Origin: Flavobacterium flabelliforme
GTDB lineage: Bacteria; Bacteroidota; Bacteroidia; Flavobacteriales; Flavobacteriaceae
DNA: 64,000 nucleotides
Assembly (NCBI RefSeq): GCF_017948675.1
Contig: NZ_JAGFBU010000004.1
Location: 124,001-188,000 of the forward strand
Reading direction: 5' to 3'
In this document: piece by piece, positions 49,103 through 58,399 of the stretch
How positions within the stretch are numbered: position 1 is the first letter of the stretch
Layout: each line of letters opens with the position of its first letter
Translations under genes and position numbers: made by a program
The notes under the pieces: generated by a model
The model's input: the letters and a program-made list of their open reading frames with translations, nothing else
Told to the model about the DNA's origin: nothing
The model's database searches: none

Positions 49103-49828
49103 ATGACAAACTTTATGTTTATTTCAGCATTGGTTGGTAAGTTATCACCAACAGATTATGTAGGTTTTACGTTCTTTGTAGGCTGTATGGCTATGATGGC
49201 TGCATCAGCATTTTTCTTTCTATCTTTAAGTCAGTTCGACAGAAAATGGCGTACCTCCGTTTTAGTTTCGGGACTGATTACTTTTATCGCAGCAGTGCAT
49301 TACTTTTACATGCGAGATTATTGGGCTTCTTTTGGGGAATCGCCTACTTTCTTTCGCTACGTTGATTGGGTATTAACAGTGCCGTTAATGTGTTTAGAAT
49401 TTTACCTTATCTTAAAAGTAGCAGGAGCAAAACAATCCTTGTTATGGAAAATGATTATTTACTCAATTGTAATGTTAGTTACAGGTTACTTTGGTGAAGT
49501 AGTTTTTACTGATAGTGCAGCACTTTGGGGCTTTATTTCGGGTCTTGCTTATTTTGCTATAGTATATGAAATTTGGTTGGGAGAAGCATCAAAACTAGCT
49601 GCATCAGCTGGAGGAGAAATTCAAAAAGCACACAAAATCTTATGTTGGTTTGTTCTAGTAGGTTGGTCTATTTATCCTTTAGGATATATGATGGGGACAA
49701 CAGGATGGTACAACGGATTTATACCAGCAGGAAATATTGATGTAGTATATAACATTGCAGATGCCATTAATAAAATTGGATTTGGTTTAGTTATTTACAG
49801 TTTAGCAGTTAAGTACCAAAAAGATTAA
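49103..49828 (+). CDS. proteorhodopsin, light-driven proton pump
   Basis: The 241-residue, seven-helix protein is a type 1 rhodopsin that pumps protons outward on illumination. The DTE pump motif is intact: D88, T92 and E99 in FRYVDWVLTVPLMCLEF (equivalent to D97, T101 and E108 of the reference proteorhodopsin). The counter-ion histidine H66 in AAVHYFY, D220 and the retinal-binding K224 in ADAINKIGFG are also present. The tuning position is methionine (M96, equivalent to 105), typical of green-absorbing forms. A terminator follows, so it is monocistronic and paired with divergent blh. Confidence 0.95.
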   Translation: MTNFMFISALVGKLSPTDYVGFTFFVGCMAMMAASAFFFLSLSQFDRKWRTSVLVSGLITFIAAVHYFYMRDYWASFGESPTFFRYVDWVLTVPLMCLEFYLILKVAGAKQSLLWKMIIYSIVMLVTGYFGEVVFTDSAALWGFISGLAYFAIVYEIWLGEASKLAASAGGEIQKAHKILCWFVLVGWSIYPLGYMMGTTGWYNGFIPAGNIDVVYNIADAINKIGFGLVIYSLAVKYQKD

Positions 49829-49856
49829 TTTTTTTGTTTGTTTATATTTAATTGTA

Positions 49857-49888
49857 AAACCAGGCTATTTATAGTCTGGTTTTTTTTA
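49857..49888 (+). terminator. terminator of the proteorhodopsin gene
   Basis: AAACCAG (49857-49863) and CTGGTTT (49876-49882) pair perfectly, with an inner CTAT/ATAG extension, and a T run follows. Confidence 0.85.
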
Positions 49889-49923
49889 TTTCAACTTTTT
49901 AATAATTATCATACTATTCTTCT

Positions 49924-49931
49924 TAATTTTG
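49924..49931 (+). promoter_or_regulatory. -7 promoter element that fixes the next gene start
   Basis: TAATTTTG matches TAnnTTTG and overlaps a TTG at 49929, so translation should begin at the ATG at 49956. Confidence 0.5.
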
Positions 49932-49955
49932 TTGAAAATTCTTAGCTCCCATATA

Positions 49956-50561
49956 ATGTATAAAATTAGCGTATTGCTTATTCTTTGTCTTTCATTTAAT
50001 ATCAATTATAGTCAAAAAAAGAAAAGCTCCAAAAAAATTACTGGTGTAACTTTAGCAAAAATTGATAATATTAGAGCGGAAGTATCTAATAATAATTTTT
50101 ATCTGCTGATTGTTAATAAAGAGGTGAGTAACGATACCATTCAATTGAAAAAGATTCAAGATCCTAAATTGCTTTTAGAATGCAAAATTACTCCATTCAC
50201 CGCAAAAGGAATTAAATTGTATAATTTAAGTTGGCTTGAAAGTAGTTCAATAATTAGTCCTTCAAAAACGGAAGAGTCTTCTTCTATTTACAATGAAATA
50301 TTTGATGTACTTTCAAAAGAGATTTTAATTTCCAATGTTCAGTCTGTTGTTAAAATTAAAGAAACAAATTTTGTAGATAAAGATCAGAGTGCTACTCAAA
50401 CGATTCAAAAAGTACGAAATGCAGGATTTATGCTGAATGTTACTAATGAAGGAGATATAATTTTAAAAAACAAAACGCAGGAAAACAAATTGACGTATAA
50501 CTTAACAGATAAAAAGTTTGAAAATGTTTCTAATGTGATACCTAAAAAGAAAAAAAAATAA
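49956..50561 (+). CDS. exported protein, function unknown
   Basis: The 201-residue protein has a signal peptide (MYKISVLLILCLSFNINYSQ, cleavage after residue 19-20) followed by a Lys/Ser-rich stretch, then a mixed domain with no recognised motif, and ends in a run of lysines. It is therefore periplasmic or surface-located. I do not recognise the family. A promoter element precedes it and a bidirectional terminator follows, so it is a single-gene unit. Confidence 0.7.
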   Translation: MYKISVLLILCLSFNINYSQKKKSSKKITGVTLAKIDNIRAEVSNNNFYLLIVNKEVSNDTIQLKKIQDPKLLLECKITPFTAKGIKLYNLSWLESSSIISPSKTEESSSIYNEIFDVLSKEILISNVQSVVKIKETNFVDKDQSATQTIQKVRNAGFMLNVTNEGDIILKNKTQENKLTYNLTDKKFENVSNVIPKKKKK

Positions 50562-50622
50562 CGTTGCTGTTTTTTAATCTTAATTAAAAAATAGTAATAT
50601 TTTATTCTTATTTATAAAATAT

Positions 50623-50660
50623 AAACCCGACTTATTGTTATAATAAGTCGGGTTTTATTT
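50623..50660. terminator. bidirectional terminator between two convergent genes
   Basis: AAACCCGACTTATT (50623-50636) and AATAAGTCGGGTTT (50642-50655) pair perfectly around a five-base loop. It is one of the longest stems in the window. Confidence 0.85.
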
Positions 50661-50704
50661 TACATTTTATTTTATAAAAAAGTATTTATTGAGACTGAAT
50701 AATC

Positions 50705-53266
50705 CTATTTAGGATTTAAAGCTTCTCCAATTCTTGCTATTAAATCTTGCACATGGTATTTACTCACAGTATCAGTCATCCTGATCGTAGCCATTTTTAA
50801 ATCATTTTTTAAAGTGTTCAATTGACCTCTAGCTATTGAAGGAAGATCGGTTTGTGCTAAGTTTACTTTTCGGGTATTAAAACCATAAGTTACACCTACA
50901 GGAACAGATCTTACTGTTGCTGAACCAGGTTTAAGTAATTCGATAAGTTTATCTACATAGATTTTTTGAATATTTCTTCTGTAAATATCTATACTGCTGG
51001 AGCCTTTTAACTCAGAGAAAATTCCTTTATTTAAATCAGTCATCAGTTCGTCTACAGCGTAATTTTCTTTGCTAGCACTAGAAGTTTCCATTAATCGAAC
51101 CATTCTATCTCCCGCTAATAAACTACTTAATGTTGCGTCCTGCATCGATTTAATGGCTTCAACACCACTATCAGGATTTATTTTAGATAGAATATCTTGA
51201 TTTAACAACCATTTTGGAGTCGTAAATAATTGTGTATTTAAGAAAGCTACAGCATCTTTCTGAATACTTTTTGGAACAACTGTAAACTGATTTCCAGTCA
51301 TATCGTATGTTTTTGGAGAGTCATATATTCCACCAACATTTTTTGTAACATGTCCCATATACCTTCTAAACTGTCCGGTAAGTGCGCCATAAAGCTCATC
51401 TAGTTCACTATAGCTTTCTCCTTTTTCGCTGGACCATTCTATAAGGTTTGGTAAAATTCTTTTTAGGTTTTTAATTCCATATTCCGAAGCTCTCATTGCG
51501 TTATCACCAATATCCTCTGTTTGGTACCTTGGATCGTAAGGACTAGATTCAGTTCCAAACCACAAACGATTATTTTTGTAGGCTTCTTTAGTCATTTCGT
51601 TTAAAATGGTTTTTTCTTCTTTCTCAGATTTCGCTTCTTCAAAATAAGAGTAACCCCATTTTATTGCCCATTTGTCATAATCTCCAATTTTTGGAAAGAA
51701 ATCAGTTACCCCATCTTCTGGTTGCGCCACATAATTAAAACGAGCATAATCCATGATAGAAGAAGTATGACCATTTTTTGCAACAAAATCTTTGTCTCTT
51801 AATTTTTCTACAGGAGTTGCAGAACTAGCTCCCATATTATGACGAAGACCTAATGTATGTCCCACTTCGTGAGAAGACACAAAACGAATTAATTCTCCCA
51901 TTAGCTTATCATCAAATCTCTTTGCTCTTGCTTCTGGATTTGCAGCGGCAGTTTGAATTAAATACCAATTTCTTAAAAGGCTCATGATATTATGATACCA
52001 ACCAATGTGACTTTCTAAAATTTCTCCACTTCTTGGATCATGCACATTGGGGCCGTATGCATTTTGAATTTCTGCAGCAAAATATCTAAGTACACTAAAA
52101 CGAGCATCTTCTAGACTCATCGTCGGATCATTTTCTGGCCAATATTCTCCACGAATGGCGTTTTTCCAACCCGCAGCTTCAAAAGCAACTTGCCAATCAT
52201 CAATTCCTTGTTTGATGTATTTTTTCCATTTTTCTGGAGTCGCTGGGTCAATATAATAAACGATTGGTTTTAGAGGTTCGATTAGTTCTCCATTTTTTTG
52301 TTTTTGAGCATCCTCAGCAGATTTTGGTTCTAAACGCCATCTTACCGCAAATACTTTTGTGTCAGATTTATGAGAATCCTCTTCAAAAACGCCAAATTGG
52401 TTTGCAAAATAACCCACGCGAGCATCAAATTCTCTTTTTCGCATCGGTGTTTTTGGTAATAAAATCATAGAAGTATTCATTTCTACTGTAATCACACCAG
52501 CGTCTAATGCAGAAGGTAAATTTACTCCAATTTGTGGTGTTGGTGTAGGACTGATTTTTGGAGGTGTGGTAGTAAATGTTTTTACACTTCTTATTTCGGT
52601 GTTTATAGGATAACTACTGACTTTTGAGATAAAAGAGCGGTCTTTTTGAAAAGCTTGTATATTTAATAATTGTTTTTTAATCGGATCTAGTGAAAATGTT
52701 TGAACATCGGCATCAAAAGTAGGTGTCAAATCGATTACATATCCTATAATTTTTCCATCATTATCTTTTTTATAGGCCAAGACATCATAGTTTCCTATAA
52801 TAGGATCTGAAGTAGAATTTTTGACTGCTTGTGCCAATGGTTTGTCTTCGTCTGGAGACATTATAACATAAGTAATAGATCGCAAAAGAAGGTTGTTATT
52901 CAATCCCTTTTCCCAACGAACAACTTGTCGGTTAATTTCTTCTCCACCAAAAATACCTCCACCAGCTGGGGTTTTAGAATAACGGGTGATGGTCATTATT
53001 TCACTTCCTAAAAGAGAATCCGAAATTTCATAAAGATATTTTTGGTCAATTTTATGAACAGTAATTAGTCCGTTTTGGGTAACTGCTGTCGAATCAATTA
53101 CTTTTCGATAAGGTTTTGGTTCTTTTTTTAAATCACTGGATTTTGCATCCACTTTTGCCATAGCATTTTTAGCTGCTTTTTTATCCTTTCTACTTTGAGC
53201 AATTGTTCCTTGGGCCGAAAAAATAAACAGACTAACAATAAGTAAGGTTAAATTCTTTTTAATCAT
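50705..53266 (-). CDS. exported zinc metalloprotease (DUF5117/DUF5118/DUF4953 type)
   Basis: The 853-residue protein has a signal peptide (1-23), an N-terminal DUF5118-like region, a DUF5117-like domain (about 95-290) and a metalloprotease domain with the extended zinc-binding motif HEVGHTLGLRHN near residue 465 (HExxHxxGxxH), followed by a met-turn candidate SIMDYARFNY near 498. A long C-terminal domain completes it. Such proteins are common in Bacteroidota; their substrates are not known. It diverges from corA. Confidence 0.9.
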   Translation of the reverse strand: MIKKNLTLLIVSLFIFSAQGTIAQSRKDKKAAKNAMAKVDAKSSDLKKEPKPYRKVIDSTAVTQNGLITVHKIDQKYLYEISDSLLGSEIMTITRYSKTPAGGGIFGGEEINRQVVRWEKGLNNNLLLRSITYVIMSPDEDKPLAQAVKNSTSDPIIGNYDVLAYKKDNDGKIIGYVIDLTPTFDADVQTFSLDPIKKQLLNIQAFQKDRSFISKVSSYPINTEIRSVKTFTTTPPKISPTPTPQIGVNLPSALDAGVITVEMNTSMILLPKTPMRKREFDARVGYFANQFGVFEEDSHKSDTKVFAVRWRLEPKSAEDAQKQKNGELIEPLKPIVYYIDPATPEKWKKYIKQGIDDWQVAFEAAGWKNAIRGEYWPENDPTMSLEDARFSVLRYFAAEIQNAYGPNVHDPRSGEILESHIGWYHNIMSLLRNWYLIQTAAANPEARAKRFDDKLMGELIRFVSSHEVGHTLGLRHNMGASSATPVEKLRDKDFVAKNGHTSSIMDYARFNYVAQPEDGVTDFFPKIGDYDKWAIKWGYSYFEEAKSEKEEKTILNEMTKEAYKNNRLWFGTESSPYDPRYQTEDIGDNAMRASEYGIKNLKRILPNLIEWSSEKGESYSELDELYGALTGQFRRYMGHVTKNVGGIYDSPKTYDMTGNQFTVVPKSIQKDAVAFLNTQLFTTPKWLLNQDILSKINPDSGVEAIKSMQDATLSSLLAGDRMVRLMETSSASKENYAVDELMTDLNKGIFSELKGSSSIDIYRRNIQKIYVDKLIELLKPGSATVRSVPVGVTYGFNTRKVNLAQTDLPSIARGQLNTLKNDLKMATIRMTDTVSKYHVQDLIARIGEALNPK

Positions 53267-53591
53267 TTAGTTAATAGTATGTTGGTTAATAAATAGTAGG
53301 AATAGTAAATAATAAGAATTTTTTATTTTTTACCATCAATTTTCAAATCTATTGATATATTTTCAAAATTTAGCACTATGAAATTTAATTTTAGAGAATT
53401 AACATTTGTTGATGTTCTTTGAATTATAATTAATTATATGATTTATCTCATGAAATAGGATCATAATTGTCGTTATTTTTGTTTTAAAATTGGTGATTTA
53501 ATAACATGATATTCGTTTTAAAAGCCCAAAAGGAATATGAAGCGGAGGTTTTAAAAAAGTTTTTGTAATATTACTACATAAACGATTTTGC
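53267..53591. other. divergent gap between the metalloprotease gene and corA
   Basis: About 325 bases, AT-rich, with no gene. TATTTTTG at 53474-53481 matches the -7 consensus and may drive corA with a leader of about 100 bases. No repeat or riboswitch-like structure was recognised by eye. Confidence 0.4.
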
Positions 53592-54662
53592 ATGAGAAAA
53601 ATAAAATATAAAAAAGGCCGAAAGCTGCAACCGTATAATCTTGAATATACTGGAATTCATAAAAAAAATGAATCAGAAATGCAATTATTTGTATATGACG
53701 ATCTAGATTTAGCCGAATATGAAGATTTTGAAGTGTCTGATCTGTCTAAATACATTAACAATCAAAAAAGCAATTGGCTCAATATTCATGGTTTAAATGA
53801 TATTGAAGTCGTAAAAGAGATTGGTGCTTATTTTAATTTAGATAATTTTATGCTTACTGATATTTTAAATACCAGTAGAAGAACTAAATTAGAGGAACAG
53901 CCTGATGTTTTATTTTTTAATATAAAATCACTTTTGCCCGCCGGAAATTCAGATAATATAAGTGTTGAGCAAATTAGTTTTTTAATAAAAGATGGTGTTC
54001 TAATCTCTTTTCAAGAAAAACGTTCAGACTTTTTTACACACATTCGGGAACGCATTCGAACCCATTCGGGATTAGTACGTACTAAAAAAGTAGATTATTT
54101 ATTATTCATTCTTTTAGATACCATCATGGAAAATTTCTACATCACTATCGAAAATGAAGAAGATAAAGTAGAAGAATTGATCAATCTTTCTAAGAAAAGT
54201 ATTGATCCTTTGACATTAGAACATATAGAAAAACACAGAGATAATTTTAATTTTTTAAAACGTTCTATAATACCGCTGAGGGATTCTTTGTATGAAATCA
54301 AAAGTATGAAAGATGACAATGTTTTTGAAGGCATAGCATTTGAGAGTTTTAGTTTTTTTTCCCGTTTGCATCAAAAAAGTTTTGAACTTTTAGAACAAAT
54401 AGAAGCAGATATGGGATCATTAGAAAGTGCTTCCAATTTTTATTTTGCCGCTCAAACGCATAAAATGAATGAGATTATGAAAACGCTAACCATAGTCTCT
54501 GCCATATTTATTCCATTAACATTTATTGTTGGTGTTTATGGTATGAATTTTAAGTTTATGCCAGAATTAGAATACCGCAATGGATACTATATTATCATTG
54601 GAGTAATGGTATTTATCGGAATAGCAATGATTTTTTATTTTAAAAAAAGAAAATGGTTTTAA
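53592..54662 (+). CDS. corA: CorA-type magnesium/cobalt transporter
   Basis: The 356-residue protein has a large N-terminal cytoplasmic domain, a long stalk helix and two C-terminal transmembrane helices, with the selectivity motif YGMN near residue 316 followed by the acidic loop MPELEYRNG, and a basic end KKRKWF. It forms a pentameric channel for magnesium, or related divalent ions, in the inner membrane. pta follows after 72 bases on the same strand, so co-transcription is possible but not needed. Confidence 0.95.
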   Translation: MRKIKYKKGRKLQPYNLEYTGIHKKNESEMQLFVYDDLDLAEYEDFEVSDLSKYINNQKSNWLNIHGLNDIEVVKEIGAYFNLDNFMLTDILNTSRRTKLEEQPDVLFFNIKSLLPAGNSDNISVEQISFLIKDGVLISFQEKRSDFFTHIRERIRTHSGLVRTKKVDYLLFILLDTIMENFYITIENEEDKVEELINLSKKSIDPLTLEHIEKHRDNFNFLKRSIIPLRDSLYEIKSMKDDNVFEGIAFESFSFFSRLHQKSFELLEQIEADMGSLESASNFYFAAQTHKMNEIMKTLTIVSAIFIPLTFIVGVYGMNFKFMPELEYRNGYYIIIGVMVFIGIAMIFYFKKRKWF

Positions 54663-54734
54663 TTCCAGACATGATATAAATTATAATAAATAGAATTTTA
54701 GAAAATAAATTTAGTACGAATAAAAAATAGTATA

Positions 54735-56828
54735 ATGAACAAAGCCATATATATTGCAACGAGTGAACACAATAGCGGAAAATCTATTATTACTCTTGGA
54801 TTGATGAGTATGCTTATTGGAAAAACTGCTAAAGTTGGTTACTTCAGACCCATAATAGAAGATTTTGAGGATGGAAAATTAGACAATCATATCGAAACTG
54901 TTATTTCTCATTTCGGTTTAGATATTGATTTTGAAGATGCTTTCGCAATTACCAAAAGTAAGCTGATTAAAAAAAAGAATAAAGGAAAAATAGGAGAGGT
55001 TTTAGATCTTATTATTGATAAATACAAACGTTTAGAAGAACAGTTTGATTTTGTTTTGGTAGAAGGAACAAGTTTTAGTGGTGAAGGAACAGTCATAGAG
55101 TTAGATATGAATGTCCTTATTGCCAAGAATTTAGGAATTCCAACCATAATTGTGGGTTCTGGAGTAGGAAAAACGCTAGATGAATTAATTGATAGTCTGT
55201 ATTTGGCTTACGATTCCTTTAAAGTTAAGGATGTTGAAGTCTTGGCTGTCATTGCCAATAAAGTGCAGCCCGAGAATATTAAATTAGTAACAGATGGTTT
55301 AAAATCTAACTTACCTAAAGAAGTTTTAGTCGACGCCATTCCTATAATATCTAGTTTACACAATCCTACGATCAAAGAAATTGTAGAAGTTTTGGGTGCT
55401 AAAGTATTGTTTGGTGCAGATTCCTTGAATAATGAAGTTGGTAATTTTAGCGTAGGTGCTATGCAATTGCGCAATTATTTATTACACCTAAAAGAAAACG
55501 CCTTAGTAATTACTCCGGGAGATAGAGCCGATATTATATTGGGTGCTTTACAAGCAAATGAGTCCGCAAATTACCCCACTATTTCAGGAATTGTTTTAAC
55601 CGGTAATATTCTGCCAGAAGATAGTATCATCAAATTAATTGAAGGATTGACAACTATTGTTCCTATAATTACCGTAGAAGGAGGAACCTACGGAATAACA
55701 AACCAATTAGGAAACATAAAATCAAAGATTTATGCCGATAATAAACACAAAATTGAGGCTTCTATAACCACTTTTGAAAAATATGTTGATTTAGATGGTT
55801 TATCAAAAAAATTAAGTTCTTTTGAAGCAGATGGTATGACTCCAAAAATGTTTCAATACAATCTTGTAAAAAGAGCAAAACAACACCGAAAACATATTGT
55901 TTTACCAGAAGGAAGTGACGAAAGGATAATTATTGCAACTTCTCGATTATTAGCGATGGATGTGGTTGATATATCTATCATTGGAAACAAAAAACAGATA
56001 GAAAGTAAAGTAGCCGAATTAGGAATTGCATTTGATTTTTCTAAAGTCAACATTATAAATCCAATCGAGTCTGAAAAATATGAGGATTATGTAAATACCT
56101 ATTATGAGTTAAGAAAAAATAAAAACGTTTCTATGGCTATGGCCAAAGATTTAATGGAAGATGTCTCTTACTTTGGAACAATGATGGTGTATAAAGGAGA
56201 TGCAGACGGAATGGTTTCTGGCGCAGCTCACACAACGCAACATACTATTTTACCCGCTTTACAATTCATAAAAACCAAACCGGATACCTGCATTGTTTCG
56301 TCTATATTTTTCATGTGTTTAGAAGATCGAGTATCTGTTTTTGGTGACTGTGCTATTAATCCAAACCCAACAGCTGAGCAATTAGCAGAAATAGCTATTT
56401 CATCAGCAGATTCCAGTTTAGCTTTCGGAATAGAACCTAAAATTGCCATGCTTTCCTATTCTTCTGGTGCTTCAGGAAAAGGGGACGAAGTCGATAAAGT
56501 TAGAGCAGCAACTGAAATAGTACGAAAAAAACGTCCTGATTTAAAAATTGAAGGACCAATACAATATGATGCTGCCGTTGATATGGAAGTCGGTAAAAGT
56601 AAAATGCCAAATTCAGAAGTAGCAGGACAGGCGAGTGTGCTTATTTTCCCAGATTTAAATACAGGAAATAATACTTATAAAGCGGTGCAAAGAGAAACAG
56701 GAGCATTAGCAATTGGACCAATGTTACAAGGTTTGAACAAACCAGTAAACGATTTAAGCAGAGGTTGTACTGTAGATGATATTATAAATACAGTTGTAAT
56801 TACTGCAATTCAAGCGCAAGGATTGTAA
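54735..56828 (+). CDS. pta: phosphate acetyltransferase
   Basis: Phosphotransacetylase interconverts acetyl-CoA and acetyl phosphate. The 697-residue protein is the long form: an N-terminal P-loop-like AAA_26 domain (about 1-210; ATSEHNSGKS at 8-17), a central DRTGG regulatory domain (about 220-330) and the catalytic PTA domain (about 370-690) with GSDERIIIATSRL near 390, GMVSGAAHTT near 490 and MLSYSSGASGKG near 570. ackA lies 205 bases downstream, so together they form the acetate/ATP pathway. The gap between them holds short repeats rather than a clear terminator. Confidence 0.96.
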   Translation: MNKAIYIATSEHNSGKSIITLGLMSMLIGKTAKVGYFRPIIEDFEDGKLDNHIETVISHFGLDIDFEDAFAITKSKLIKKKNKGKIGEVLDLIIDKYKRLEEQFDFVLVEGTSFSGEGTVIELDMNVLIAKNLGIPTIIVGSGVGKTLDELIDSLYLAYDSFKVKDVEVLAVIANKVQPENIKLVTDGLKSNLPKEVLVDAIPIISSLHNPTIKEIVEVLGAKVLFGADSLNNEVGNFSVGAMQLRNYLLHLKENALVITPGDRADIILGALQANESANYPTISGIVLTGNILPEDSIIKLIEGLTTIVPIITVEGGTYGITNQLGNIKSKIYADNKHKIEASITTFEKYVDLDGLSKKLSSFEADGMTPKMFQYNLVKRAKQHRKHIVLPEGSDERIIIATSRLLAMDVVDISIIGNKKQIESKVAELGIAFDFSKVNIINPIESEKYEDYVNTYYELRKNKNVSMAMAKDLMEDVSYFGTMMVYKGDADGMVSGAAHTTQHTILPALQFIKTKPDTCIVSSIFFMCLEDRVSVFGDCAINPNPTAEQLAEIAISSADSSLAFGIEPKIAMLSYSSGASGKGDEVDKVRAATEIVRKKRPDLKIEGPIQYDAAVDMEVGKSKMPNSEVAGQASVLIFPDLNTGNNTYKAVQRETGALAIGPMLQGLNKPVNDLSRGCTVDDIINTVVITAIQAQGL

Positions 56829-56854
56829 ATTTTTATAAAAAAGAAAAAAATCAA

Positions 56855-57014
56855 GCCACTAAGACTCAAAGTCACTAATAATATTAATTAAGATATTCAA
56901 AAAAAATTTCGTGCCTTAGAGTTTTGCAAGTAAAGAAAATGATTAAAGAAACTTCGTGACTTAGCGTCTTGGTGGTATAGAAAAGACTTTTAGGAAACTT
57001 TCGAGTCTTTGTAG
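56855..57014. repeat. degenerate CTTCGTGACTTAGTGTCTTGGTGG repeat cluster
   Basis: Between pta and ackA, four related segments occur: one inverted (GCCACTAAGACTCAAAGTCACTAA, 56855-56878, shown as reverse) and three forward (about 56908-56930, CTTCGTGACTTAGCGTCTTG from 56952, and about 57000-57014). They share the theme CTTxGTGnCTTxGTGG with the cluster at 10685-10796. Confidence 0.6.
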
Positions 57015-57033
57015 TAAAAACAAAATAAAAAAA

Positions 57034-58233
57034 ATGAAAATAATAATAATAAACTCAGGGAGTTCTTCTATAAAATACCAATTGATTTACATGCCTGCAA
57101 ATGAAGTTATCTGCTCTGGGATGATTGATAGGATTGGATTAGAAAATTCAAACTTAACGTACACAACTAAAACAAGTAAAGTAGAAGAGTCCTTGTCTAT
57201 TGCAAATCATAAGATAGGTTTAGAAAAAATTGCAGAATTATTAATGCATCCCGAAATAGGAGTTATAAAAAGCACCAATGAGATTGAAGCGGTTGGTCAT
57301 CGAGTAGTACATGGCGGAAGTACTTTTTCTGATACAGTCGTTATTACTGAGGAAGTGAAAGAAAAAATCAGACAACTTTTTGATTTAGCTCCATTGCACA
57401 ATCCGGCTAATTTAGAAGGTATAATTGTAGCTACAACTATTTTTACTGCAGCGAAACAAGTGGCTGTTTTTGATACCGCATTTCATCAATCAATTCCTGT
57501 TATCGCACATAAATATGCCCTGCCAAATTATCTTTTGACAGAACATAAAATAAGATTGTATGGTTTTCACGGGACCAGTCATAAATACGTTTCGGAAAAT
57601 GCAGTTCATTATTTGACACAGAATTCTTTTAGTAAAGAATCTAAAATAATTACAATTCACTTAGGAAATGGATGCAGTATGACTGCTATAAAAAACGGAA
57701 AAAGTGTAGATCATACTTTAGGTTTTGGGCCTATGAATGGTCTTATAATGGGAACTAGAAGCGGAGATGTAGATCAATCTATTCTATTTTATTTAGTGAA
57801 TACTTTAGGTTACTCTTTAGAAGCGGTAAATACAATGTTACAAAAACAAAGCGGAATGCTTGGGCTTACGGGCTATAGTGATTTAAGAGATATCGAAGCT
57901 AATGCGGAAAATGGAAATGCAGATTGTCAATTAGCATTGGCCATGAATGCTTATAGAATAAAAAAATATATTGGTTCTTATGCTGCAGTTCTAAACGGAC
58001 TTGATGCTATTGTATTTACAGCAGGAATAGGCGAGAACTCTTCCTATATTCGAAAACTAGTTTGTGAGGATATGGATTATTTTGGTATTGAATTAGATTT
58101 AGAAAAAAATGAATTGCGTTCTAAGGAAATCAGAGAAATCAATACACCAGATTCTAAAACAAAAATATTAGTAATTCCAACCAACGAGGAAATTGAAATT
58201 GCCAATCAGGTGTATGAATTGTTACTGAATTAA
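57034..58233 (+). CDS. ackA: acetate kinase
   Basis: Acetate kinase makes ATP and acetate from acetyl phosphate, or the reverse. The 399-residue length is typical. Motifs of the family are present: INSGSSSIKY (5-14), GHRVVHGG near 88, DTAFHQSIP near 148, the catalytic HGTSHKYVS near 178 and HLGNGCS near 206, and ATP-binding FTAGIGENS near 328. It follows pta on the same strand. A terminator closes the unit. Confidence 0.97.
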   Translation: MKIIIINSGSSSIKYQLIYMPANEVICSGMIDRIGLENSNLTYTTKTSKVEESLSIANHKIGLEKIAELLMHPEIGVIKSTNEIEAVGHRVVHGGSTFSDTVVITEEVKEKIRQLFDLAPLHNPANLEGIIVATTIFTAAKQVAVFDTAFHQSIPVIAHKYALPNYLLTEHKIRLYGFHGTSHKYVSENAVHYLTQNSFSKESKIITIHLGNGCSMTAIKNGKSVDHTLGFGPMNGLIMGTRSGDVDQSILFYLVNTLGYSLEAVNTMLQKQSGMLGLTGYSDLRDIEANAENGNADCQLALAMNAYRIKKYIGSYAAVLNGLDAIVFTAGIGENSSYIRKLVCEDMDYFGIELDLEKNELRSKEIREINTPDSKTKILVIPTNEEIEIANQVYELLLN

Positions 58234-58277
58234 TTACCTGTTTTTTCATATACAGTAGTTATGAAACTATTACTAAA

Positions 58278-58312
58278 GTCCTGCAAGTTTTAACACGAGC
58301 AGGATTTTTTTT
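58278..58312 (+). terminator. terminator after ackA
   Basis: TCCTGC (58279-58284) pairs with GCAGGA (58299-58304) around a 14-base loop, and eight T follow. Confidence 0.7.
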
Positions 58313-58399
58313 AATGTGTTATTAATATTTCATTAATAATGACGAAATTGCGAATCTAACTAAAACTAAATTTTATTTTTTAATATCTATTTTAAAATT

